NCBI GenBank assembly: GCA_002499405.1
Contig: DALH01000055.1
Coordinates: 1-15,734 of the forward strand
DNA: 15,734 nt
Direction of reading: 5' to 3'
DNA from: Candidatus Micrarchaeota archaeon UBA95
Lineage (GTDB): Archaea; Micrarchaeota; Micrarchaeia; Norongarragalinales; Norongarragalinaceae
Shown here: piece after piece, positions 7,084 through 12,337 of the stretch
How positions within the stretch are numbered: the first letter of the stretch is position 1
Layout of the letters: every line of letters begins with the position of its first letter
Program-made: the position numbers and the translations under genes
Notes under the pieces: generated by a model
The model's input: the letters and a program-made list of their open reading frames with translations, nothing else
Databases searched by the model: none
Told to the model about the DNA's origin: nothing

Positions 7084-7410
7084 ATGGCCAAAAAGAAGAC
7101 GAAAAAAATCAAAAAAACGAAGAAGCGCGGCAGGAAGATGAATACGGGCTTCAAAGTCGAAAACATTGTCTCCAGCGCCAACCTCGGAGTGGAACTTGAC
7201 TTGTTCAACATAGCCATGGGCTTGGACAACGTGGAATACGAACCCGAACAATTCCCGGGCGCAATAATGCGCTTGAAGGACATCCACACCACGCTGTTGC
7301 TCTTCAAGAACGGCAAGGTAATCTGCTCCGGAGCGAAGAGCGAGGCGCAAATCGGGCGCAGCATCCGCAAGGCGGCCGAGATACTCCAGAAATACGCCAA
7401 GTGGGAGTAA
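7084..7410 (+). CDS. Single-repeat TATA-binding protein (half-TBP)
   Basis: This 108-residue protein has a Lys/Arg-rich tail (residues 2-18) followed by exactly one TBP repeat (about 23-105). Matching landmarks are VENIVSSANLG, DLFNIA, EYEPEQFPG (51-59), LLLFKNGK (71-78) and CSGAKSE (81-87). Normal archaeal TBP is about 180-190 residues with two such repeats forming a saddle that binds and bends the TATA box and recruits TFB. Phe57 and Phe74 match the intercalating pair of each normal repeat, with the same 17-residue spacing as yeast Phe99/Phe116 and Phe190/Phe207. The frame ends in TAA, and no second repeat follows in any frame before the next gene. To form a saddle it must dimerise or pair with another half; this is inference. 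ATG 7084 is supported by GGAGAGG 9 bases upstream; ATG 7138 would remove the basic tail. Confidence 0.9.
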   Translation: MAKKKTKKIKKTKKRGRKMNTGFKVENIVSSANLGVELDLFNIAMGLDNVEYEPEQFPGAIMRLKDIHTTLLLFKNGKVICSGAKSEAQIGRSIRKAAEILQKYAKWE

Positions 7411-7433
7411 AGCCCGCCGTCCCCTAAAACGAG

Positions 7434-7440
7434 TTAATTA
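7434..7440 (+). promoter_or_regulatory. Possible TATA element for the gene at 7465
   Basis: TTAATTA is centred 28 bases before ATG 7465, the distance expected for a leaderless transcript. No ribosome binding site precedes that ATG, which fits. Confidence 0.4.
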
Positions 7441-7464
7441 GCTTCAGCCAAAACATTCATAGGC

Positions 7465-7983
7465 ATGTATCACAAACGAGAACCGTTCAAGAAATACGAG
7501 AGAGGCGAGAAGCTTAAGGAACTCTTCAAACAATACCGTCAAGTGGGGGAGACAAGCGCCGAACAAACTTCAATGAAAAACGTGCTTAAACGCGCCGAAA
7601 AACTGCTCAAAAAACAATCAAAAGAGGAACGGGTTCGGACGCGTTATTTGATAAGCCTGATACGCCACGCGCAAGGAAACGAAAAAGAACTAATCAAACA
7701 AGCCGAAAAAATTTATGAAGACCACGAATCCATCTATGAATCCTCCAAAAACTTCAGCGCATATCCTGTTTTTGAAAAAGTTGCACGAATGATAATACTA
7801 AATTACGAGCCACAAAAGGTGGTAAAACACCTAAAAAAAGGAAGCAAATTTACACGACAATTATCTGGAATCGCGTTGAGCATGAACCTGGACTGGGAAA
7901 AAGAGAAGCATTACAACAAAATATTCGTGCCCTTGAAATCAAAATTTGAAGACGTGCGCGCCTACGATTCTGGGGAATGGTAA
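7465..7983 (+). CDS. Hypothetical helical protein, 172 aa
   Basis: I do not recognise this protein. It is strongly charged (Lys/Glu-rich), with several amphipathic helices and no signal peptide or membrane segment, so it is probably cytosolic. The first 60 residues are very basic, with clusters such as RAEKLLKKQSKEERVRTR, which would suit RNA binding or ribosome association. It sits between the TBP-domain gene and 5S rRNA and ends 42 bases before the 5S gene. Its second half has more A/T-ending codons than its neighbours. It was checked as a possible second TBP half and shows none of the TBP landmarks. Confidence 0.7.
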   Translation: MYHKREPFKKYERGEKLKELFKQYRQVGETSAEQTSMKNVLKRAEKLLKKQSKEERVRTRYLISLIRHAQGNEKELIKQAEKIYEDHESIYESSKNFSAYPVFEKVARMIILNYEPQKVVKHLKKGSKFTRQLSGIALSMNLDWEKEKHYNKIFVPLKSKFEDVRAYDSGEW

Positions 7984-7995
7984 CCAAAACAAACC

Positions 7996-8005
7996 TTTAA
8001 ATTTT
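7996..8005 (+). promoter_or_regulatory. TATA box of the 5S rRNA gene
   Basis: TTTAAATTTT has its TTTAAA core centred about 27 bases before the predicted 5' end of 5S rRNA at 8026. The gene therefore has its own promoter and is not co-transcribed with 16S/23S genes. Confidence 0.7.
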
Positions 8006-8025
8006 GTTCTTCCCCGATTACTAAC

Positions 8026-8142
8026 GGTCAGCGGTCATAGGAGAGGGGCATACGCCCGTTCCCATCCCGAACACGGAAGCAAAGCCCTCTTACGACTACG
8101 CGAGTACTGTGCTCTGCATGGGAAAACGGGTTGCTGCTGCCA
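8026..8142 (+). rRNA. rrf: 5S ribosomal RNA
   Basis: The sequence contains universally conserved 5S landmarks in order: GGTCATAG, CCCGTTCCCATCCCGAAC, CACGGAAG followed by AAAGCCC, GCGAGTACTG, and TGGGAAA before the 3' strand. GGTCAGC at the 5' end can pair, with one bulge or mismatch, with GCTGCTGCC at the 3' end to form helix I. Length is about 117 bases; both ends are estimated from this pairing and may be off by a few bases. It stands alone with no 16S or 23S nearby, a common arrangement in archaea with dispersed rRNA genes. Confidence 0.93.
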
Positions 8143-8179
8143 CTTAAATTAACGGTTCAGTTTACCGCCGCATAAACGG

Positions 8180-8187
8180 TTTAAAAC
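8180..8187 (+). promoter_or_regulatory. Probable TATA box for the coiled-coil gene pair, inside an inverted repeat
   Basis: TTTAAAAC lies between the arms ACCGCC (8164-8169) and GGCGGT (8192-8197), which are exact complements. It predicts a start near 8209 and so a leader of roughly 110 bases before ATG 8318. The flanking arms could be an operator or chance. Confidence 0.4.
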
Positions 8188-8207
8188 GAGTGGCGGTTAA
8201 TTACTGC

Positions 8208-8317
8208 AGGTGAATAATCCGCGCCTTCAGGCACGGGCTGTCCAACCCGTAAACGGAAATCTTTTCCGCGGACGAAGCACCGAGCGGGGTCAAGGAAAAA
8301 GATTTGGGTTTGTTGGA
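8208..8317 (+). other. Candidate structured 5' leader
   Basis: Two adjacent hairpins can be drawn: ACGGG (8233-8237) with CCCGT (8246-8250), and CGGAAA (8254-8259) with TTTCCG (8263-8268) around a 3-base loop. No known riboswitch, tRNA, SRP or RNase P signature was recognised. The reading frame stays open back to GTG 8210, but that extension is basic, low in pattern and precedes a good membrane-protein start, so I treat it as untranslated. Confidence 0.3.
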
Positions 8318-8620
8318 ATGACTGACTTTAATACCGCCGTAATGTATGGCTTCGGCGCCCTTGCCATAATCATGTCCGCGCTGTTCATGTTTCAGACCCA
8401 CAACGAGCACTCTCAAGCCATTGAAAAACTTCGGGACGTCAAGCGCCGCTTGGACGAGGCAAAGGAACGCGGCAAGAACGTGCTGAAAAAAGCGAAGACC
8501 ATAAGCATAAAGTTGAAGAACCAGGCGGGCGTCCGCGAAGCCGAGAGAATGTTTTCGCATGCAACCGCGAGAATGCTTACCGCCACCGTGAAGGTAACGA
8601 AAAGGAGGAGGAAGAAATGA
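8318..8620 (+). CDS. Small membrane-anchored coiled-coil protein, 100 aa
   Basis: This small protein has one N-terminal transmembrane helix (about 8-26) followed by a Lys/Arg/Glu-rich, coiled-coil-like helix (about 30-85) and a very basic tail ending RRRKK. It has no recognised family. By the positive-inside rule the charged part should be cytoplasmic. The start at ATG 8318 is chosen because the preceding in-frame segment looks non-coding. It overlaps the next gene by 4 bases (ATGA), and that gene encodes a protein of the same layout, so the two probably work as a complex at the membrane. Its function is unknown. Confidence 0.65.
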   Translation: MTDFNTAVMYGFGALAIIMSALFMFQTHNEHSQAIEKLRDVKRRLDEAKERGKNVLKKAKTISIKLKNQAGVREAERMFSHATARMLTATVKVTKRRRKK

Positions 8621-8883
8621 GCGAAGCATTAAGCGTTACGTCAATTGCACTGATAATCGCGACCGTCGTGTTATTCATTTTACTGGCGCGAACCACCTAC
8701 GAATACAAGAGGCAGGTGCGGTTGGCGGTGCGCCACCTGGAAAGCGAAACCGCCAAGTTGGAAACGCAAATCGACTCCCTGGAAAAGGACTTTGAACGCC
8801 TGCTGAAGGAAGCAAACAACAAGATTGACAAGAAATACCTTGAAAAGCGAATCCGGGGCTTGAGCGATTTGCTCAACCAATGA
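8617..8883 (+). CDS. Small membrane-anchored coiled-coil protein, 88 aa
   Basis: One N-terminal transmembrane helix (about 7-24) is followed by a long amphipathic helix with heptad-like spacing of Leu/Ile/Val (about 33-85). The start is firm: GGAGGAG at 8604-8610 lies 6 bases before the ATG, which overlaps the preceding stop. Family is not recognised. The paired arrangement with the preceding gene suggests a heteromeric coiled coil under the membrane. The stop lies inside the convergent trm5 gene (11-base overlap). Confidence 0.75.
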   Translation: MSEALSVTSIALIIATVVLFILLARTTYEYKRQVRLAVRHLESETAKLETQIDSLEKDFERLLKEANNKIDKKYLEKRIRGLSDLLNQ

Positions 8884-9691
8884 CAAAATCCAGAACGAAC
8901 TGGCTGATTCGCGGGGCGTAAGGCCTCACCCGACGCTCTCCAACGAATTCGCACGTTCTGCCGTGCGCCGCACACTTTTTGGTTATTAATTTTTTGGCTG
9001 CGGAAAACAAGTCGTTGCTGGGCCCGAACCCGTAAAAGTGCACCGTGCAACCCCTCTTCTGGTTGGAAACCACGTCGTCCAGAAAATCGCTTCCCGTGTA
9101 CGGCAGGGGCATCAGAACGCGGTCCGCCCACCCCTTTTTTTCGGGCAGGACTTCGCGCGCGTCCGCGCAAACCGCGGTGACGCGTCCCCCCACCTTGTTC
9201 AACGCGATGTTCTCATTCATCGCCTCGACCGCGTAAGGGTTGAGTTCAACTGCAAGGCATTGAATGCTTTTCGCCTTCGCGATTACTATGGGGAATGGTC
9301 CCACGCCCGCAAACAACGCCAGGATTTTTTCGCCTTCCTGCACGAGGCCGCGGATTCTCGCGCGCTCCGTTGCCAAACGCGGGGAGAAATAAGCGCGCGC
9401 CAAATCGAATTTGAAGCAACAACCGTTCTCGTAATACTCCGCGAGCGTGGTTTTTTCGCCGGCGAGCCACTCGAATTCGCGCACGCGGTATTCCCCTTTC
9501 ATCGCGCTCTTCTTTCTGAGCACGGTCTTCAGGCGGGGGTGCAACTTCATCAGTTGCCCGGCCAACAAGGTTTTCTTGTTTTCCAGTTCGGGGCGCACCT
9601 CTATCACGGCCGTGAAACCCAGCACGTCAAAGCCGCTGACGAAGTGCTTCAACTCGGCGTCAGTCAAATCCAGGGCGTCGCGCCACCTCAT
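8873..9691 (-). CDS. trm5: tRNA (guanine37-N1)-methyltransferase, Trm5/Tyw2 family
   Basis: This 272-residue SAM-dependent enzyme would methylate N1 of G37 next to the tRNA anticodon, which prevents +1 frameshifting and is the first step towards wyosine in tRNA-Phe. Landmarks are FDLARAYFSPRLATER (about 95-110), FAGVGPFPI at 127-135 (SAM site), ELNPYA at 149-154, and DRVLMPLPY at 190-198. Position 195 is Pro where the Methanocaldococcus enzyme has the NLP catalytic Asn, so Trm5 versus Taw2 should be settled by phylogeny. The protein is shorter than many archaeal Trm5, with a reduced N-terminal domain. It is divergent from the DUF63 gene 34 bases away. Taw1, the next enzyme of the pathway, is encoded about 1 kb further on. 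Confidence 0.85.
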   Translation of the reverse strand: MRWRDALDLTDAELKHFVSGFDVLGFTAVIEVRPELENKKTLLAGQLMKLHPRLKTVLRKKSAMKGEYRVREFEWLAGEKTTLAEYYENGCCFKFDLARAYFSPRLATERARIRGLVQEGEKILALFAGVGPFPIVIAKAKSIQCLAVELNPYAVEAMNENIALNKVGGRVTAVCADAREVLPEKKGWADRVLMPLPYTGSDFLDDVVSNQKRGCTVHFYGFGPSNDLFSAAKKLITKKCAAHGRTCEFVGERRVRPYAPRISQFVLDFVIG

Positions 9692-9695
9692 AATT

Positions 9696-9703
9696 GATTT
9701 AAG
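9696..9703 (+). promoter_or_regulatory. TATA box of the DUF63 gene
   Basis: GATTTAAG is centred 26 bases before ATG 9726, the spacing of a leaderless archaeal transcript. No ribosome binding site precedes the ATG. Confidence 0.5.
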
Positions 9704-9725
9704 GGTTCGCGGCGTTAAAGTGGGT

Positions 9726-10547
9726 ATGGGTTTTGTTGAGGAACACTTCTTGAACCCGATGCGCTACCCGGAAGCGTACGCACCCTATAACTGGGTGAAC
9801 ACCCTTGTTTACGCGGGGCTAGCGGTCGTCGCGGCATGCGCCTTGTACAAATTGTTGAAGCATTATGGCTTCAACCCGGACGAAAAACTCGCGAAAGCGG
9901 TCCTCCCCTTCGTGCTGTTCGGAAGCGCGCTGCGGGTGATAACCGACGCCGGAATACTCCCGAGAACGGTTTATCTTGCCGGAGTGGAGTTGCACCCATT
10001 CATCAGTCCCGGAATCTACTTCGTGACCTTCGCGGTAATCCTTGCGGGATTCGGCGTTGCACGCCTCTTGAAGGGGGACTGGCTGCGCAACGCGTTCGGG
10101 TTGGGCGCCGTGCTCGCAATCATTCCCCTGGCCGCGCTCCTGCCCTTCTACGAGCACTTCGGGCACGCTGTTGCCATAAGCGTTGCCCCTTTAATCGCCC
10201 TCGCGGCGTACGAATTTGCTTGGAAAAAGCGCGGAATCAAAAAGGACTTGTTCGAGCGCCTCGCAATTTTCGGACAGGTCCTCGACGGCTCGGCTTCATT
10301 CATAGGAATACAGTTCGGGACTCCCGCCCAGTCTTACTTCGAGCAGCACGTCGTGGGCGGCGCGATAATGAGCGCCTCGCCCGCCCTGTTCCTCCTCGTC
10401 AAACTCGCCTTCGCTTTTGCGGTCGTGGAACTCTTGCGCCGCGAAGACAAGGACTCGCAAGAGCGCCGGTTCATCCTCCTGCTCGTCGCAATATTCGGTT
10501 TTGCTCCCGGCTTGCGCGACCTCCTCCGCATAGTGTGCGGAGTTTAA
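9726..10547 (+). CDS. DUF63 family integral membrane protein
   Basis: This 273-residue protein has about seven or eight hydrophobic membrane segments. It matches the archaeal DUF63 family: an N-terminal E-x-F-x-x-P segment, YNWVNTLVYA (about 20-29), FGSALRVITDAG in the middle and HPFISPGIYF (about 95). The biochemical role of the family is unknown. A longer open frame runs back to 9447, but that part is antisense to trm5 and is not expected to be translated. ATG 9726 fits the leaderless promoter at 9696-9703; GTG 9720 is the only close alternative. Confidence 0.88.
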   Translation: MGFVEEHFLNPMRYPEAYAPYNWVNTLVYAGLAVVAACALYKLLKHYGFNPDEKLAKAVLPFVLFGSALRVITDAGILPRTVYLAGVELHPFISPGIYFVTFAVILAGFGVARLLKGDWLRNAFGLGAVLAIIPLAALLPFYEHFGHAVAISVAPLIALAAYEFAWKKRGIKKDLFERLAIFGQVLDGSASFIGIQFGTPAQSYFEQHVVGGAIMSASPALFLLVKLAFAFAVVELLRREDKDSQERRFILLLVAIFGFAPGLRDLLRIVCGV

Positions 10548-10550
10548 ATA
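10543..10550 (+). promoter_or_regulatory. TATA box of the 49-aa gene, overlapping the DUF63 stop
   Basis: TTTAAATA is a strong archaeal TATA box centred 26 bases before ATG 10573. It overlaps the TAA stop of the DUF63 gene. The spacing predicts a leaderless mRNA and is the main support for the short gene downstream. Confidence 0.6.
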
Positions 10551-10572
10551 ACTGTTCAACGAGAATTTCCTA

Positions 10573-10722
10573 ATGTTCGCGTGGGACGTGGTCAGGGTAT
10601 GCCTTGCGGCGCTCCTAATCGCGGAACTTAACAACGTGTACCAGCTCTTCCCGCACTTCGTGACCGAAAAAGAAAAAATGCTTTACTGGGGCATCATAGC
10701 CCTGTTATTCGTCGTTTCCTAG
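10573..10722 (+). CDS. Small membrane protein, 49 aa
   Basis: This short frame (ATG 10573, TAG 10720-10722) encodes two hydrophobic segments, about residues 5-18 and 37-48, joined by a polar loop with TEKEKM, which suggests a two-helix hairpin. No family is recognised. Support comes from the well-placed TATA box 26 bases upstream and from the balanced membrane-protein composition. It follows the DUF63 gene by 25 bases and overlaps the convergent taw1 gene by 29 bases. Confidence 0.55.
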   Translation: MFAWDVVRVCLAALLIAELNNVYQLFPHFVTEKEKMLYWGIIALLFVVS

Positions 10723-11664
10723 CGGCTTCCTCATCGCGGCTCAACAACGCGACCCGCGACTCCTCCTGCTCGTCCGTTAAAACGTAGCCGGATTCGCGCG
10801 CGACGTCCCCGGCGAACGAACGGATTTCGTTGTGCGACGCCATGTAATCCGGGCCAAGGCGGTCCCGCGAGTAACCCACCGCCATGTACGACTTTGCTTC
10901 GACCCAGTCCGGGTCCGCCAATCGAATCAATTCGGCGTATTTTTCGGGTTGCTCCATGTTGAGGCCCTTCGTGAGGGTCAACCGGATTACGCGGCGCGTT
11001 TCCAGCGAGGGAAACAAGCGCAGGGTTTCCAGTAGTTTCTGCCACGCACCCGGAATCGCGGGTTGATTCACGCGCCGGCACATGTCTTCGTCGACCGCAC
11101 ACAACGAAACGTATAATTGCGTGGGCAGCGCGCCCTCCTCGGACAGTTTTTGAAGGACCCCGGTTGCGTGCCGTTGGTTACCAGGAACGTAGTCATGCCG
11201 CGGCGGCGCACCTCCTTGATGAATTCGCCGAGTTCGGGGTAAAGCGTTGGCTCGCCGGCAAGCGAAATCGCGATTTGTTTGGGTTCCTGCGCCTCCCGCC
11301 ACTTGGCCGCGTCAACCTTTCCGTTTCCCTTAAAACCGGTCAAAAGCATTCTCTGCGCCAGAATTGCGTCATCCAATATTTGCGCTGGACCGTCAAACTC
11401 GAATCCGTCCATCGTGGTGCCAAGGTTGGCTTCGATGCTCCTCCAGCAGTGCAGGCAACGGAACCCGCACCAGTAAAGCGAGGGGGTCATTTGAATGCAC
11501 CTGTGGCACGGAATCCCGTAAAAGCGTTGCTTGTAACAATGACCGCGGTTCAGCAGGGCGCGCTTGGTCCAGCCGCACACCTTTACCGCGGAGTGCTTTT
11601 TTCCGCCGATTACGGCGTAATGCTGGCGCTCGTATTTTTCAACGAATTCGGTCGGTACTTCCAC
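10694..11664 (-). pseudogene. taw1: 4-demethylwyosine synthase Taw1/TYW1, split by a frameshift
   Basis: Two overlapping frames together give one complete radical-SAM enzyme of about 320 residues. Taw1 condenses pyruvate with m1G37 of tRNA-Phe to form the tricyclic base imG-14. The first frame (GTG 11664) has HSAVKVCGW, FYGIPCHRC, the radical-SAM cluster C66-x3-C70-x2-C73, SLAGEPTLYPELG and LVTNGTQP. Homology then continues in the -1 frame with LPTQLYVSL, RLTLTKGLNM, Y.MAVGYSRDRL, a MPSH-like MASHNE and SRVALLSR to the stop at 10694. The switch falls at the GGGG run (plus-strand CCCC, 11158-11161); one extra G would restore the gene. All other motifs are intact, so a sequencing or assembly error is as likely as recent decay. 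Type is marked pseudogene only because of the frame break. Confidence 0.88.
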
Positions 11665-11697
11665 GGGCTAGATAAGAACTGGGGGAAAAGAAAAAGG

Positions 11698-11943
11698 TTA
11701 TTGTTTTTCGTCGCCGCCTTGGTGGCCCACCGGAATTTCAACGAAGCGAACCTTGTTCTCGCCCGTCGTGTAAATCACCCGAACGACTCCGGACAACATT
11801 CCCGCGTCCTCCAGTTTCTGGAAAAACTCCAGCGTGGTGTCCTCTTTCACGCCGACCGCGCCCTCAAAAACCGCGTCCACCGGGTTGAAGCCCGCCTTCT
11901 TCAAGGCCTCCAAAACCTTCAACACTTCTTCCTTGGAATTCAT
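11698..11943 (-). CDS. Small alpha/beta protein of unknown function, 81 aa
   Basis: This soluble acidic protein has two N-terminal amphipathic helices (MNSKEEVLKVLEALKKAG start), a central FEGAVGV segment, another helix, and two predicted strands near VVRVIYTT and VRFVEIPVG. No family is recognised. It lies 33 bases upstream of taw1 on the same strand, so the two are probably co-transcribed from the TATA element at 11979-11987. There is no signal peptide or membrane segment. Confidence 0.65.
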   Translation of the reverse strand: MNSKEEVLKVLEALKKAGFNPVDAVFEGAVGVKEDTTLEFFQKLEDAGMLSGVVRVIYTTGENKVRFVEIPVGHQGGDEKQ

Positions 11944-11978
11944 GAAACAAACACCCCGAAGCTGGTAACCGCTTGAAA

Positions 11979-11987
11979 CTTAATAAA
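11979..11987 (-). promoter_or_regulatory. TATA box for the 81-aa gene and taw1
   Basis: The minus strand reads TTTATTAAG, centred 40 bases before ATG 11943, predicting a start near 11957. It is separated by about 20 bases from the divergent TATA box of the PRC-barrel gene. Confidence 0.45.
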
Positions 11988-12005
11988 CCCGAGCCACTAA
12001 AAACG

Positions 12006-12014
12006 TATTTAAAT
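12006..12014 (+). promoter_or_regulatory. TATA box of the PRC-barrel gene
   Basis: TATTTAAAT contains the perfect palindrome ATTTAAAT. Initiation is expected near 12036, just before the GGTGA ribosome binding site at 12038-12042. Confidence 0.55.
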
Positions 12015-12049
12015 CGGCTAATAGTTAATTCAACAAGGGTGAACGTTCA

Positions 12050-12337
12050 ATGGTTAAGTACGCTATCGCAAAACAACTTGCTGGAAAAAAGATTATCACG
12101 ACGGACGGCGAAGAACTCGGCCGCGTAATAGACTTGTACTTTGATGAGAGAAGCGGGCGGCTGGAACAGGTCATCGTGGAACCCAACCCGGACTCGTCCC
12201 TAGCTGAAAGAGCTAAGCACGAGGGCGCGGGATACGTCACGATTCCCTACTCCGCGGTCTTGGACGTCAAAGACGTCATGGTGGTGGATCGGCGCGCCCT
12301 TGCGGGAACCGAACAGTCACACGTCTTCAACGCGTAA
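12050..12337 (+). CDS. PRC-barrel domain protein
   Basis: This 95-residue protein consists mainly of one PRC-barrel, a small beta-barrel found in the photosynthetic reaction centre H subunit, RimM and many short archaeal proteins. Seen here are an AKQLAGKKIITTDGEELGRV start (about 7-26), DLYFDE..GRLEQVIVEP (28-45), and the closing VTIPYSAVLDVKDVMVVD (63-80). GGTGA at 12038-12042 and the TATA box at 12006-12014 support ATG 12050. The family is a general adaptor for RNA processing, division and other complexes, so no specific partner can be named. The 3' end overlaps the convergent NFACT gene by 21 bases. Confidence 0.88.
   Translation: MVKYAIAKQLAGKKIITTDGEELGRVIDLYFDERSGRLEQVIVEPNPDSSLAERAKHEGAGYVTIPYSAVLDVKDVMVVDRRALAGTEQSHVFNA

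Noticed and set aside
7411..7983. Second TBP repeat in another frame or in the next gene
   Set aside because: None of the TBP landmarks (EPE-x-FPG, SGK, TGAKS) appears in any frame before the 5S gene.
7946..8152. Open frame of 68 codons across the 5S region
   Set aside because: It covers the 5S rRNA gene, whose conserved landmarks explain the sequence.
8210..8317. N-terminal extension of the 100-aa protein from GTG 8210
   Set aside because: The extension is patternless and basic, would bury the membrane anchor, and contains hairpins better explained as a leader.
8143..8317. tRNA or C/D-box small RNA after 5S rRNA
   Set aside because: No T-loop, D-arm GG or CCA-like end was found, and no paired C (TGATGA) and D (CTGA) boxes at suitable spacing.
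9447..9725. N-terminal extension of the DUF63 protein
   Set aside because: It is antisense to the trm5 coding region, and family members start at the equivalent of ATG 9726, which has a TATA box at the leaderless distance.
11154..11165. Programmed -1 frameshifting in taw1
   Set aside because: There is no canonical slippery heptamer, and Taw1 is not known to use recoding; a one-base error or mutation is simpler.
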